Source of the DNA: Clostridium disporicum
GTDB lineage: Bacteria > Bacillota > Clostridia > Clostridiales > Clostridiaceae
Length of the DNA: 58,398 nt
Assembly: GCF_001405015.1 (NCBI RefSeq)
Contig: NZ_CYZX01000025.1
Span: 1 to 58,398 of the forward strand
Direction: 5' to 3'
Position 1 is the stretch's first letter. Each line of letters opens with the position of its first letter. Of the stretch, positions 17,661-27,120 are shown one piece after another. A program made the position numbers and the translations under genes. The notes beneath the pieces were generated by a model, which was not told the origin of the DNA, did not search any database, and saw nothing but the letters and a program-made list of their open reading frames with translations.

Positions 17661-18597
17661 TTAACATTTCACCTATTTCATCTACTAATAATTCTCTTCC
17701 GATTGAGCTATATCCTTGGTTAAAGTATGGTGATGAATCTAATACTACTACATGACCTTCTTTAACTGCAGGTAAGTTGTTCCATATTGCATTTGATTCA
17801 AGCTGAGCTAAATCTTCAGCAGTTGCTATTAAGAATATATAATCAGCTTTGATTGATGCTAATCCTTCATAAGTTACAACTGGTAAGCTTATATCAGTTT
17901 GTTCTGGCATTCCTTCTGGTTTTGCAAGTCCCATATCGTTGTATAATACATCACCAAAACCTGCACCATCAAAGATAAAGAATTGTCCACCACTTGCTAA
18001 GAATGAAAGATAAGTTGTATCTTCACCGTATTCTGCTTTAATCTTATCTCCAGCTTCCTTAGCTTTAGTTTCGTAATTTGCTATCCACTCATTTGCAACA
18101 TCTTCTTTATTGAATACTTCTGCTAAAGCTTTAACATCATCTTTCCAGTTTAAAGCTTCTAATTGAATCATAACTGTTGGAGCAATCTCACTTAATTGGT
18201 CATACATCTTCTCTTGAACTGTTGATATAACTATTAAGTCTGGGTTTAAGTTCATAACTGCTTCTACGTCCATAGTATCTTGCATGCTGTAACCTAAAAT
18301 CTCTGCACCTTTTAATGTTTCTTCTAAGTATGCTGGGAATTTAGTATAATCATAAGCATCACTATTTGCAGTTCCTATAACCTTATATCCTAAAATTGAT
18401 AAAATATCACTGTTTCCGCTTAAGTCTACTATTCTTTGAGGATCTGCTGGTATTTCTACTTCTCCTCTTACATCTGTAACTGTTACAGTATTTTCTGATA
18501 CGTTATTAGCTCCATCTTCTGTTTTAGCTCCACATCCCATGAACATTAAAGCTGTAACACAAGAAACTACTAACGTCTTTAATAAATTCTTTTTCAT
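17647..18597 (-). CDS. Ferric-siderophore-binding lipoprotein
   Basis: A 316-residue periplasmic-binding-type lipoprotein. The signal peptide ends in a lipobox at FMGC (lipidated C22), which tethers it outside the membrane. The mature part is a class III binding fold, with PQRIVDLSGNSDILSILGY and the lobe motif LNPDLIVISTVQEKMYDQL. It captures an iron-chelate and delivers it to the two FecCD permeases. It is the first gene of the five-gene operon, and its GGAGGT site is strong. A Fur-like palindrome sits in its promoter. The chelate is unknown; a xenosiderophore is likely as no biosynthesis genes are nearby. Confidence 0.92.
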   Translation of the reverse strand: MKKNLLKTLVVSCVTALMFMGCGAKTEDGANNVSENTVTVTDVRGEVEIPADPQRIVDLSGNSDILSILGYKVIGTANSDAYDYTKFPAYLEETLKGAEILGYSMQDTMDVEAVMNLNPDLIVISTVQEKMYDQLSEIAPTVMIQLEALNWKDDVKALAEVFNKEDVANEWIANYETKAKEAGDKIKAEYGEDTTYLSFLASGGQFFIFDGAGFGDVLYNDMGLAKPEGMPEQTDISLPVVTYEGLASIKADYIFLIATAEDLAQLESNAIWNNLPAVKEGHVVVLDSSPYFNQGYSSIGRELLVDEIGEMLNGTK

Positions 18598-18653
18598 AAT
18601 TTACCTCCGTATATATTTAAGTCTAACTTTTTATTTCTCTTTCGTCTGAGATG

Positions 18654-18683
18654 ATTGTATATGAGATTCATTCTCAATTTCAA
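18654..18683 (-). promoter_or_regulatory. Siderophore operon promoter with embedded Fur-like dyad
   Basis: On the minus strand TTGAAA (plus 18678-18683) serves as -35, and TACAAT (18654-18659, 18-base spacer) or TATACA (18656-18661, 16-base spacer) serves as -10. The 15-base dyad TGAGATTCATTCTCA (18662-18676; arms TGAGATT and ATTCTCA, one mismatch) fills the spacer exactly, the standard place for an iron repressor. It departs from the usual Fur consensus in its outer bases, so binding by the divergent AraC protein is also possible. Confidence 0.6.
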
Positions 18684-18936
18684 CTGTTGCACCCAATTTA
18701 ATAATTTTATCATCTATTATAATTATTTTTGTATCATACTAATTTATAAAGTAAATATGTATTTTTTATCGTAAATCTGATTAATTACTACTATTATTCC
18801 CAAATATACATAAATAATGGCATCTTCAAGAAATACTAAATAATTTTATTTGCCTGTTAAATACCATTATGTTTATAATATTTAAAAAGTTAAAAATTAT
18901 ATAACTTATACAATTTATATAAAGGATTGATAATCT

Positions 18937-19947
18937 ATGATTTCGATTTGTAAAACAACTAAGGAATTTCAAAGCAGAGTTTTAGACAAAATGACTTTTA
19001 GCCCATATCATAAAGAAAATTGCATTATATATAAGAATGAATCTAGACCAGAACTAGGATATTTTATTAAATATAGCCGAGAAGATTATTATGATTTTGG
19101 AGTTGGTGATTATACAATTCCATCAGATTTTTCTCTCTCCTTTGACCATGAAGAAGAATTAATGCGTTTTGGCACGGTTTATACTGGAGAAACTAAATTT
19201 AAAATAGAAAATAATCCAGTTTCTTCTTTTAGTCCATCATCCTTTTTCGTAGTTGAAAAAACACTTAAAGGAAATCAAGTTTGGAGTAAAGGACAACATT
19301 TTCATGGCGCAGAAATAACAATTCATAAAAAATATTTTGATGAAGTAATAAAGCCAAATTTTAAAAATATCATAGATTTTGATTATTTTATAACCAACTA
19401 TACCTACAACTATCTTCCTCTTGAAATAGCCTCAATTATACAGCATTTAAAGAGTTTAGCTGAAGTTGAGCGTTTAACCCCTATATATTTAGAAAGTAAA
19501 ATTTTAGAATCTATTTCATTGATTAATGATGAAATTAATTCATCTCCTAATAATGCCTTTACTAATCAATTAAATTACGGAGAAATTAAAATAGGAAAAG
19601 ATAGATATATCACATTAACAGCTTCAGACGCTAATGCAATAAAAGAAGCTTATGATATTTTGACAAAGGAAGCTTGTAATCCTCCAACTATCAAAAGCTT
19701 AAGCAAGAGAGTATTTCTAAATGAGCAGAAACTAAAGGCTGGATTTTCAGCTAAATACCATATGTCTATTAGCCAATATACTAATTCCATAAGAATGACA
19801 ATGGCAGAAAATTTATTATCTACAACAGAATTAAGTATTGATGAAATTTCAAAAATGATTGGATATAATTATAGCGGTAATTTTATAAAAATGTTTAAAA
19901 AGACTCATGGAAAAACACCTCTAGATTTTAGAAAAGGTAAAAAATAA
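18937..19947 (+). CDS. AraC-family regulator, PchR/YbtA type
   Basis: A 336-residue regulator with an N-terminal ligand-sensing region (about 1-215) and a C-terminal AraC/XylS double helix-turn-helix (about 230-335). The latter includes LSKRVFLNEQKLKAGFSAKY and the second-helix signature DEISKMIGYNYSGNFIKMFK. The N-terminal segment with GNQVWSKGQHFHGAEITIH resembles siderophore-responsive regulators such as PchR and YbtA. It is divergent from the siderophore-uptake operon across a 339-base gap holding the iron-type promoter dyad, so it very likely activates that operon when the ferric-siderophore is present. The ligand is unknown. Confidence 0.88.
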   Translation: MISICKTTKEFQSRVLDKMTFSPYHKENCIIYKNESRPELGYFIKYSREDYYDFGVGDYTIPSDFSLSFDHEEELMRFGTVYTGETKFKIENNPVSSFSPSSFFVVEKTLKGNQVWSKGQHFHGAEITIHKKYFDEVIKPNFKNIIDFDYFITNYTYNYLPLEIASIIQHLKSLAEVERLTPIYLESKILESISLINDEINSSPNNAFTNQLNYGEIKIGKDRYITLTASDANAIKEAYDILTKEACNPPTIKSLSKRVFLNEQKLKAGFSAKYHMSISQYTNSIRMTMAENLLSTTELSIDEISKMIGYNYSGNFIKMFKKTHGKTPLDFRKGKK

Positions 19948-19956
19948 TATACAAAA

Positions 19957-19982
19957 AAGGTTGTAGTTAAAACTACAACCTT
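19957..19982. terminator. Convergent terminator after the AraC gene
   Basis: Perfect twelve-base arms AAGGTTGTAGTT/AACTACAACCTT around a two-base loop. It sits between the AraC gene (plus) and the zinc-ribbon gene (minus). Confidence 0.75.
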
Positions 19983-19994
19983 ATAAATTCAAAA

Positions 19995-20150
19995 CTATCT
20001 TCTGTTGTTTTGTTCTTTCTTTGCTCTTCTGCAAGGTATGCATCTTGTTGGCTCGTTAGTGAATCCTTTTTCTTTGTAGAATTCTTGTTCTCCTACTGTA
20101 AATACGAATTCAGCTCCGCAATCTCTGCATGTTAAAGTCTTATCTGTCAT
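19995..20150 (-). CDS. Small zinc-ribbon protein (zf-trcl type)
   Basis: A 51-residue protein, MTDKTLTCRDCGAEF then ...RCIPCRRAKKEQNNRR. Two CxxC knuckles (C8/C11 and C37/C40) are separated by an EFVFTVGEQEFYKEKGF core, ending in a basic tail. This is the pattern of the probable zinc-ribbon family found across clostridia and Bacilli, of unknown role; the basic tail may touch nucleic acid. The start has AGGAGG at good spacing. It is monocistronic and closed by the hairpin it shares with the AraC gene. Confidence 0.85.
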   Translation of the reverse strand: MTDKTLTCRDCGAEFVFTVGEQEFYKEKGFTNEPTRCIPCRRAKKEQNNRR

Positions 20151-20470
20151 ATTTGTTCCTCCTAAATTTAAAGAATTTAAATCGATATAATAATCTCTAA
20201 TTTACGAGAAACTATTTACCTGAATTAACTCTTATTGTTAGCATTTACGCTACTCATTAATAGTAACACACTTTCTTATCTATTACAACAAATATAATTT
20301 TAAAATTTATTTTATTTATTTCCAATACATCTCAAACATACTGATATCCTCTTTTATCGGTTAATTAAAAATAATTTTTTTCTTTATTATCATAGTGAAT
20401 TATATTATTTTGTAATATTAAAATCTTAGTTTTGATATAATATTTTTAACAAAAATTTTTGGAGGCTATT
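20151..20470. other. Intergenic region, no gene seen
   Basis: About 320 bases between the divergent zinc-ribbon and NUDIX genes. It is AT-rich with no conserved open frame. A TATAAT-like hexamer near 20436-20441 is probably the -10 of the NUDIX gene. Nothing else stands out. Confidence 0.5.
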
Positions 20471-20989
20471 ATGAAATTTCATGAAAAGACTATCAAAGAA
20501 ACTCACATATATACAGGAAATTATCTAGAAATAAATAATGTTGAAGTTGAATTACCTAACGGAAAAACATCTAATAGAGATATTATTAAACATCCAGGTG
20601 CATGTGCTATAATTCCGTTTTTAGATAAAGAAACTGTTTTATTAGTTGAACAATTTAGAAAACCATTAGAAAAAACTATACTAGAAATTCCTGCTGGAAA
20701 ACTTGATAAAAACGAAGATCCTTTAAATTGTGCATATAGAGAATTAGAAGAAGAAACAGGCTATAAAGCTGGCTCTATTACATATCTTGGTTCTATAGCT
20801 ACAGCCCCTGGTTTCTGCGATGAAATTATTCACTTATATAAAGCCGAAAACTTATCATTAGGTACAAAATGCTGTGATGAAGATGAGTTTACATCAATTA
20901 AAACTTTTTCTTTAGATGAAGTAAAGGCAATGGTAAAATCCGGTGAAATAATAGATACAAAAACTATAAGTATACTTGCATACCTATAA
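20471..20989 (+). CDS. nudF: NUDIX hydrolase, ADP-ribose pyrophosphatase type
   Basis: A 172-residue enzyme that hydrolyses ADP-ribose (and related dinucleotides) to AMP and ribose-5-phosphate. The Nudix box is clear (about residues 74-96), with key residues in LNCAYRELEEETGY: the REL-EE-TG core. The N-terminal strand region (VELPNGKTSNRDIIKHPGAC) and VEQFRKPLEKTILEIPAGKL are typical of the NudF group. The ATG at 20471 is chosen because GGAGG lies just upstream; an in-frame TTG ahead of it would place that site inside the gene. A terminator follows at 20996-21037. Confidence 0.92.
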   Translation: MKFHEKTIKETHIYTGNYLEINNVEVELPNGKTSNRDIIKHPGACAIIPFLDKETVLLVEQFRKPLEKTILEIPAGKLDKNEDPLNCAYRELEEETGYKAGSITYLGSIATAPGFCDEIIHLYKAENLSLGTKCCDEDEFTSIKTFSLDEVKAMVKSGEIIDTKTISILAYL

Positions 20990-20995
20990 TAAATA

Positions 20996-21037
20996 AAGTG
21001 CCAATAGATATTTTATTATAATTATCTATTAGCACTT
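20996..21037. terminator. Convergent terminator after nudF
   Basis: Arms AAGTGCCAATAGATA and TATCTATTAGCACTT with one bulge, between nudF (plus) and the heptad-repeat protein (minus). Confidence 0.7.
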
Positions 21038-21066
21038 ATAATTTATAAATTCCCTTTAATTTTTAA

Positions 21067-23034
21067 TTAGTATAATTTAAATAATCTTAAGAATTTTTGT
21101 AACATATTAAGATTTTCTTCTACTTGAATTTTCTCTTCTGTAACAGTAGCTTTTTCTACTCCTGTTGTCTTTATTACAAATTGCACTGACTCAACATTAG
21201 TATTTTTTTCTGATACAAATGATACGACTTCTGAATCTGAGCCTGTGAACTTTTCTAGCATAGAATCAATTTGTTCATCCACTTCATCTTGTAATCCACT
21301 TGTTTCTTTAGAAAATTCTCCTGTTCCTTCTGCCATAGTCTTTGTTCCATTATAAAGTTCTGATGTTCCATTTACTAAATCAAGTGCTCCATTGCATATT
21401 TGATTGTATCCCATAGTTATACTATTTACAGCATTTGTGTATTCATTAATTCCAGAATCTAATGTGCTGTAATTTTCAGTAAGCATATTTATTCCATTCT
21501 TTAAATCATTCATATTTACTAATAGATTTCCTAATGATGATACAAGGTTTTGTATGCTTGCATCAAATACTTCATAGTTTTGTTGTAATGCAGTTGCTCC
21601 TGTCATAAGCTCTCCGCTTTCACTGTCTAAAGCTGAATCTATTCCACCTATTAAAGCTTGGCTTCCTTGTATATAAGCAACATCTGCACTTAAAAGTGCT
21701 TCAACTGATATAAGTTTTCCTGCAGTTGTAACGTAATTAACTACTGCATTAGTATCTCCTGAAGCATATTGATTAAATAAAGCTACTGCTTCTGCATCAC
21801 CTGCAGCTACTAGCTGACCAAGGCTAGCTTGTACTCCCTCTATTCCTCCATTTACATAAGCACTATAAAGATTTCTTTGTGTATCTGTTATTCCTAAAGC
21901 AGCAATAGCATTATTATGGCTATTTATAAAATCATTTATATCTGTTAATCCATTTTGTGATAATGCTCCATAGTATGTGTCTATTGATCCATCTATAGAC
22001 TGAAGTCCTCCTACAAGCATAGCTATTCCATTTTTTATTTGTGCAGAAGCATCGCTTAATTTTGTAATCTCACCAGAAGAAATAGTAACTCCACTTAAAG
22101 CTGAATCTATAGTTTCTAAGGCAATTTTTACTTCAGAAGAACCATTTGTTAATGAAGATGATTTTCCATTTAAAGTATTTAAAGCTTCATTAATTGTATT
22201 TATTCCATCATTTAATTTCCCTGCTCCACTATTAAGGGTTTCTGCTCCGTCATTTAGGTCCTTAGCGCCATTATCTAATTCGCTTACTGCATCTTGTAAT
22301 TCTGTTATCTTATCTGAAAGGTTGCTAGTATCAACATTATCCTTACTAATACCAAGATTTAATTTAATCCCATTTATATCAATACCATCCATTTCGAAAT
22401 CAGTTACATCTGCTGATATTTTAATATCTTTTTCGTTGCCTGGCATCACTGTGTAAGTAAGCTGTTTTAAATCACCAGCATTAGCTACTGTAGCACCTTC
22501 ACTTACAATATTTTTGCATATATTTGTATCTAACTTAACTGTAGATTGTAATGCATAACTTTCAAAAAATCCTTCTTTTGCTTTAGTATTTTCTGTAATG
22601 TTAGTTTCTATCGTAAGCTTCCCACTCATTCCTGCAATTTCTTCTGCTGAATACTCTTTTCCATCCATCTTATAAGTAATATTTATATTCCATGGTATTT
22701 CTGCATTTTCCATAATACCTTCATAATATAGCTTATCCTTAGAATTTTTTATTTTTATTACTCCTGAATCATAATTAATTTCATCATTTGTATTCATATT
22801 TCTTACTTCTATATAATTTCCATAATCAGTTATATCATTATCATTATCATTAAATATATTAACTACGTAAGTTCCAAGTAAATCGCCATCGGAATTTAAA
22901 TTTACATATACTACTTCTTCTTTATTACTAGCTATTGAAGCTGCTTGTACAACAGTTGGTAATATATTTGAAATTACAAATAGAGATGTCACAACACCAG
23001 CTGCAGTTCTTTTTACTACTTTATTATTATCCAT
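21067..23034 (-). CDS. YhgE/Pip-like heptad-repeat exported protein
   Basis: A 655-residue protein with an N-terminal signal/anchor (about 10-32, ending in VVQAAS). The centre (about 240-300 and 500-600) carries leucine/glycine heptads, such as LNDGAETLNSGAGKLNDGIN, of the YhgE/Pip type that form long coiled structures. The C-terminus (MLQKFLRLFKLY) is short and amphipathic; the usual set of C-terminal membrane helices is missing. The gene begins at the base after the MMPL transporter's stop, so the two are expressed as a pair. Such pairs are thought to export lipids or envelope factors across the cell wall. I infer that it is the extracellular partner of the MMPL protein. Confidence 0.8.
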   Translation of the reverse strand: MDNNKVVKRTAAGVVTSLFVISNILPTVVQAASIASNKEEVVYVNLNSDGDLLGTYVVNIFNDNDNDITDYGNYIEVRNMNTNDEINYDSGVIKIKNSKDKLYYEGIMENAEIPWNINITYKMDGKEYSAEEIAGMSGKLTIETNITENTKAKEGFFESYALQSTVKLDTNICKNIVSEGATVANAGDLKQLTYTVMPGNEKDIKISADVTDFEMDGIDINGIKLNLGISKDNVDTSNLSDKITELQDAVSELDNGAKDLNDGAETLNSGAGKLNDGINTINEALNTLNGKSSSLTNGSSEVKIALETIDSALSGVTISSGEITKLSDASAQIKNGIAMLVGGLQSIDGSIDTYYGALSQNGLTDINDFINSHNNAIAALGITDTQRNLYSAYVNGGIEGVQASLGQLVAAGDAEAVALFNQYASGDTNAVVNYVTTAGKLISVEALLSADVAYIQGSQALIGGIDSALDSESGELMTGATALQQNYEVFDASIQNLVSSLGNLLVNMNDLKNGINMLTENYSTLDSGINEYTNAVNSITMGYNQICNGALDLVNGTSELYNGTKTMAEGTGEFSKETSGLQDEVDEQIDSMLEKFTGSDSEVVSFVSEKNTNVESVQFVIKTTGVEKATVTEEKIQVEENLNMLQKFLRLFKLY

Positions 23035-25116
23035 TTATATCAACCCTTCCTTTATATCTAATCCTTCAGCTTTTTTAATCTTATTCTTTTTAACAACTAC
23101 ACCATCAAAAATATATAACAAGCCTGGTATAACAAATATTACAATTACTAATGAACATATTGTTCCTTTTCCAAGAAGTCTTCCAAGCTGTGCTAGTAAT
23201 TGATGGGTTGTCATATATCCAAGTAAAAGTCCTACAGCTGTCAATACTGTACCTGAAGTAAGTATTGAAACCATTGATACTGATACTGTCTTTACTACAG
23301 ACTCTTTTTTATTAAAATCTTTTCTAAATTCTAGATATCTTTCAGTCATTAATATTGCATAATCTACTGTAGCTCCCAATTGAACTGAGCTTATAATTAA
23401 GTAAGCAATATAAAATAATGGTGTATTCATATAGTAAGATATTGAAAGATTAAACCAAATTGCTGTTTCAATAGCTAAAACTAAAATTATTGGAACAGAT
23501 ATGGATTTCATTGTAATTGCTAATACTAGAAAAACTGCTCCTATTGCTAGTAAATTAACACTAACCATATCTGCTGTTACTGTATCCATTAGATCATAAG
23601 TGCTTACAGTACTACCTGCTAAATAATATTTATCTCCATAATATTCTTTTGCAATATTTCTAATTTCCTCTACTAACTTAAAAGCTTCTTCTCCTTCATA
23701 ATCACTTTTAACTGTAATGACCATCCTACTATAATTATCACTTATTAATTTAGATAAAGTATCTTCATCTAAATATTCCATAGGAACTTCTGCACCAGCT
23801 TTATCTACATAAGATATTATAGAGCTTACCTCTTTAACTTCCTTAAGTCTTTCTGATAATTTTTCCTCAGTCCCAAAATCACCTCTAGGTACCATTAATA
23901 CAAAGTTATTTGACTTGCCAAAAGTATCTTCTATCAACTTTGTATCTCGTCCTAATTTAGTATCTTCTCCAAATATCTTAGAAGCTCCATAATAATAGTC
24001 ATTATTTATAGATGCTAAATAAGAAGGTACAATTACAATTGCAAATAAAATAGAAAATGGTATCATAATCTTTCTTACTACCTTAGCAAATCCATTGAAA
24101 CTAGGCATAAAGTTTCTATGCTCCCCTTTATCAATTAGCTTACTGCAATATAAAATTAATCCTGGAGTAAAAATAAACACTGTTATTAAGCTTAAAGCTA
24201 TTCCCTTAGCTAATGCAAATCCAAGGTCTGGACCTAATTTAAATTGCATTACTGTAAGAGCTAAGAATCCAATTACAGTAGTTAATCCACTAGATAAAAT
24301 TGAACCTGTAGATTTGCATAACGCTTGTACCATAGCCTCTTTATTATCTAATTCTTCTTTTCGTATCTCTTTATATCGATGTAATAAAAATACAGAATAA
24401 TCTAGTGATACCGCTAACTGCAATATATTTCCTGCTGCATTAGTTACAAAAGATATTTCTCCAAAAATCAAGTTTGTACCAGAATTTATCATAATCGCTA
24501 CACCTATTGATAATAGTAATATGATAGGTTCAAACCATGATGTTGTAGTAACTAATAGAACTAATAAGGTAAACGGTACTGCTATCATCACTATTCTACC
24601 AATTTCCTTTGTAGTAGATTCTGTTGCAACAACTGTATCTACTACTGTTCCTGAAAATGCATTATCATCACCAATCAAATCCCTTATCTCATTTACAGCC
24701 TCTATTCTTTTACTTTCATCTACAGTTACAGTAAATAAGGCATTCCCATCAATGTAATAATCGCTAATTATATCTTTATCTATAGTATCTAATGGCTCTT
24801 TTATATTAGCTACATCATCTAACCACATAACTTCATCAACACCATCAATAGCTTCAAGTTTATCTTTAATATCAATAGCTTCAGGTATAGTAACATTAGA
24901 TACCATTATCCTTCCATTAGGTATTCCACCCTTGAACTCATTCTCCATTACATTTAGAGATACTGTTGATGATGTATCATCTGGAAGGTAATCGTTCATG
25001 TCATAATTAACAGAAACCAATGGCTTACATAAAGCTGAAAATATCGTTACTATAAAAAAAACTATTAAAATTAATCTTTTATGCTTTACAACTCCTCTAA
25101 AAAACTTTTCCTTCAT
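23035..25116 (-). CDS. MMPL-family (RND-type) membrane transporter
   Basis: A 693-residue transporter with twelve transmembrane helices arranged as two repeats, each with a large extracellular loop (about 40-170 and 370-510). The MMPL/SSD core is seen in both halves (GNILQLAVSLDYSVFLLHRYKE; VQLGATVDYAILMTERYLE), with the acidic residue of the proton path in each (LDYSVF and VDYAIL). Members move lipids or hydrophobic compounds. It is first in a two-gene operon with the heptad-repeat protein and divergent from a TetR regulator, which is the likely local repressor. Confidence 0.92.
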   Translation of the reverse strand: MKEKFFRGVVKHKRLILIVFFIVTIFSALCKPLVSVNYDMNDYLPDDTSSTVSLNVMENEFKGGIPNGRIMVSNVTIPEAIDIKDKLEAIDGVDEVMWLDDVANIKEPLDTIDKDIISDYYIDGNALFTVTVDESKRIEAVNEIRDLIGDDNAFSGTVVDTVVATESTTKEIGRIVMIAVPFTLLVLLVTTTSWFEPIILLLSIGVAIMINSGTNLIFGEISFVTNAAGNILQLAVSLDYSVFLLHRYKEIRKEELDNKEAMVQALCKSTGSILSSGLTTVIGFLALTVMQFKLGPDLGFALAKGIALSLITVFIFTPGLILYCSKLIDKGEHRNFMPSFNGFAKVVRKIMIPFSILFAIVIVPSYLASINNDYYYGASKIFGEDTKLGRDTKLIEDTFGKSNNFVLMVPRGDFGTEEKLSERLKEVKEVSSIISYVDKAGAEVPMEYLDEDTLSKLISDNYSRMVITVKSDYEGEEAFKLVEEIRNIAKEYYGDKYYLAGSTVSTYDLMDTVTADMVSVNLLAIGAVFLVLAITMKSISVPIILVLAIETAIWFNLSISYYMNTPLFYIAYLIISSVQLGATVDYAILMTERYLEFRKDFNKKESVVKTVSVSMVSILTSGTVLTAVGLLLGYMTTHQLLAQLGRLLGKGTICSLVIVIFVIPGLLYIFDGVVVKKNKIKKAEGLDIKEGLI

Positions 25117-25272
25117 TTATTGCTCCATCCCCTTTTTAAATAGCCTAATTATTAGACACTGTGTTGATTTATTAGTCCATTTAGATTATAATAGACTAAA
25201 ATTTCCATATCAATAATCAATATTTTTGAAAATGTTAAAAACTAGACTTCCTTTTGTAACTCTGAATATTAT

Positions 25273-25297
25273 TAGACAGATTTTAAAAATGTGTCTA
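25273..25297. promoter_or_regulatory. TetR operator candidate
   Basis: Inverted repeat with arms TAGACA (25273-25278) and TGTCTA (25292-25297) across a 13-base spacer, in the divergent gap between the MMPL operon and the TetR gene. A further half-site TTAGACA lies at 25152-25158, nearer the MMPL start. Shared TTAGACA elements suggest one regulator acting on both promoters. Confidence 0.4.
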
Positions 25298-25352
25298 TTT
25301 TTAATAACCATTTTTCATACATGATATTGAAATAAATCTTAGGAGGATATCT

Positions 25353-25928
25353 ATGGAACAGAAATCTACTGATAGGCGTATCAGAAAGACTAAAAATGCC
25401 TTAAAAGATGGACTTATTGAACTTATGTTGGAAAAAAGTATAAATGATATTACAGTTAGAGAACTTACAGAAAAAGTTGATTTAAATAGAGGAACATTCT
25501 ACTTGCATTACAAAGATATTTTTGATTTGCTAGAAAAAATTGAAGAAGAATTATTTGAGGAATTTAATAAAATTATGGATGCTCATTCTCCAGATAAACT
25601 TGATGGCCGTCCTCTTCCACTTTTAGAAGATATTTTTATGTTTTTAAAAGATAATGCTTCCATGACAACAGTATTATTAGGTCGTAATGGAGATATTGCT
25701 TTTGTTAATAAAATAAAAGATATTATACGAAAAAACTGTTTTACTTCATGGAGTGCCTTTTTTAACTCTGAAAACATGAATAACTTTGATTATTTTTATA
25801 CTTATATTCTTTCAGGATGTTTAGGATTATTTGAGGCCTGGTTAAATAATGGACTAAAGGAATCACCACATGAAATAGCATTATTAACAGAATCTTTTAT
25901 ACTTCATGGATTTCAAACTTTAAAATAG
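25353..25928 (+). CDS. TetR/AcrR-family regulator
   Basis: A 191-residue TetR-type regulator. The N-terminal helix-turn-helix (about 8-55) shows TKNALKDGLIELMLEKSIND and ELTEKVDLNRGTFYLHYKD. The C-terminal part resembles the TetR_C_8 type (FFNSENMNNFDYFYTYILSG). It is divergent from the MMPL/heptad-repeat pair with 236 bases between, which contain TTAGACA repeats. A local repressor of the exporter is the simplest reading. It has a strong AGGAGG site and its own terminator. Confidence 0.9.
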   Translation: MEQKSTDRRIRKTKNALKDGLIELMLEKSINDITVRELTEKVDLNRGTFYLHYKDIFDLLEKIEEELFEEFNKIMDAHSPDKLDGRPLPLLEDIFMFLKDNASMTTVLLGRNGDIAFVNKIKDIIRKNCFTSWSAFFNSENMNNFDYFYTYILSGCLGLFEAWLNNGLKESPHEIALLTESFILHGFQTLK

Positions 25929-25974
25929 AATCTTTATCTTATCTTGCTGATAAATAAAGTTACAAATAATTAAA

Positions 25975-26016
25975 AAAATCTAGCACTTTAGTTGTTAAAC
26001 TTTTGTGCTAGATTTT
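25975..26016. terminator. Convergent terminator between TetR and SDR genes
   Basis: Perfect arms AAAATCTAGCAC/GTGCTAGATTTT, followed by T-rich sequence on either strand. Confidence 0.8.
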
Positions 26017-26036
26017 ATTTCTAACTAAATTTCATT

Positions 26037-26867
26037 TTAGTAAGCTGTATAACCACCATCACTCATAATGATAGAGCCAGTTATATGAGCTGCTTCTTCA
26101 CTTGCTATATAAAGAATAGTTGCTGCTTGCTCTTCAGGAGTTGCTGAACGTTTTTGTAATGTTTCAGTTTTTCCACCTATCATAGTTTCTGATTTTGCTT
26201 CCTCTAAAGATTTTCCTTGAGCCATAGCTGTTCCAAGCTTAACTTTAATCTCTTGAGCACTTCTATCATTTAATGGTGTTGCTGTAACTGCTGGAGAAAC
26301 TGAATTACAACGTATGTTGAATTTAGCCAAATCATTAGCTACAGCTTTAGTTAATCCATTAAGCGCATGCTTAGATGTAACATAAGCACTTGCTCTATAA
26401 AAACCTGTAGTTCCTGCCACTGATGATACATTTACTATAGAACCACCTTGTTTATGGTTCAACATATTTTTAACTTCTTCTCTACAACAATAAAATGCTG
26501 AATTTAAATTTGTATTTATAACTCTTGACCATTCTTCTGTAGATAGCTCATCAATTCTTTCTCCATGTCCTACAACTCCAGCATTATTGATAGCAACATG
26601 TAATTCTCCTACTTCATTGTTTATTATATTAAATAAGCTTGTAACTTCATCTTCTCTACTAACATCAGCTTTTATAAATCTTGCTTTACCACCATTTTGA
26701 ACTATTTCAGAAAGTACAGCTTGTGCTCTTTCTTCGTTACGTCCTACTATAATTACAAATGCACCTTCTTTTGCCGCTCTAATACAAACAGCCTTACCTA
26801 TACCAGATGTTCCTCCAGTTACAAGCATATTTTTTCCTTCAAACCTACCTTCAAAATAATCTCTCAT
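26037..26867 (-). CDS. SDR-family oxidoreductase
   Basis: A 276-residue short-chain dehydrogenase/reductase. The Rossmann nucleotide loop TGGTSGIG (17-24 from this start), the NNAG motif (94-97), and the catalytic Ser (148/149), Tyr162 and Lys166 (SAYVTSK) are all visible. Charged residues after strand 2 (VGRNEER) suggest NADP(H). I chose the ATG at 26867 because GGGAG lies nine bases ahead; the ATG nine bases earlier has no room for it. The C-terminal part has an inserted loop (EIKVKLGTAMAQGKSLEEAK) not common in the core family. The substrate is unknown. Confidence 0.88.
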   Translation of the reverse strand: MRDYFEGRFEGKNMLVTGGTSGIGKAVCIRAAKEGAFVIIVGRNEERAQAVLSEIVQNGGKARFIKADVSREDEVTSLFNIINNEVGELHVAINNAGVVGHGERIDELSTEEWSRVINTNLNSAFYCCREEVKNMLNHKQGGSIVNVSSVAGTTGFYRASAYVTSKHALNGLTKAVANDLAKFNIRCNSVSPAVTATPLNDRSAQEIKVKLGTAMAQGKSLEEAKSETMIGGKTETLQKRSATPEEQAATILYIASEEAAHITGSIIMSDGGYTAY

Positions 26868-27120
26868 TTTAAACATCTCCCTTTTTGTATTATTTACATA
26901 GCAATTATAACATATATTCCATTATTTTCCTTTAGTGTTTTATCAAATATTTTTGATTATTTTTATTATTTTTTTACTATTCTCTTAATTTAATCGTAAA
27001 ATACCTGGTAATTTATTATATTTCAATAAAACCATTTACAAACTTTGTCGAATATTGTATTCTTGTAACCGTAATCAAAAAATAAAAAATACTTATTACT
27101 ATACGGAAAGGATGTTTATT

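Noticed and set aside
26697..26993. 98-residue plus-strand frame opposite the SDR gene
   Set aside because: It is antisense to a well-supported gene, low in complexity and without a ribosome site.
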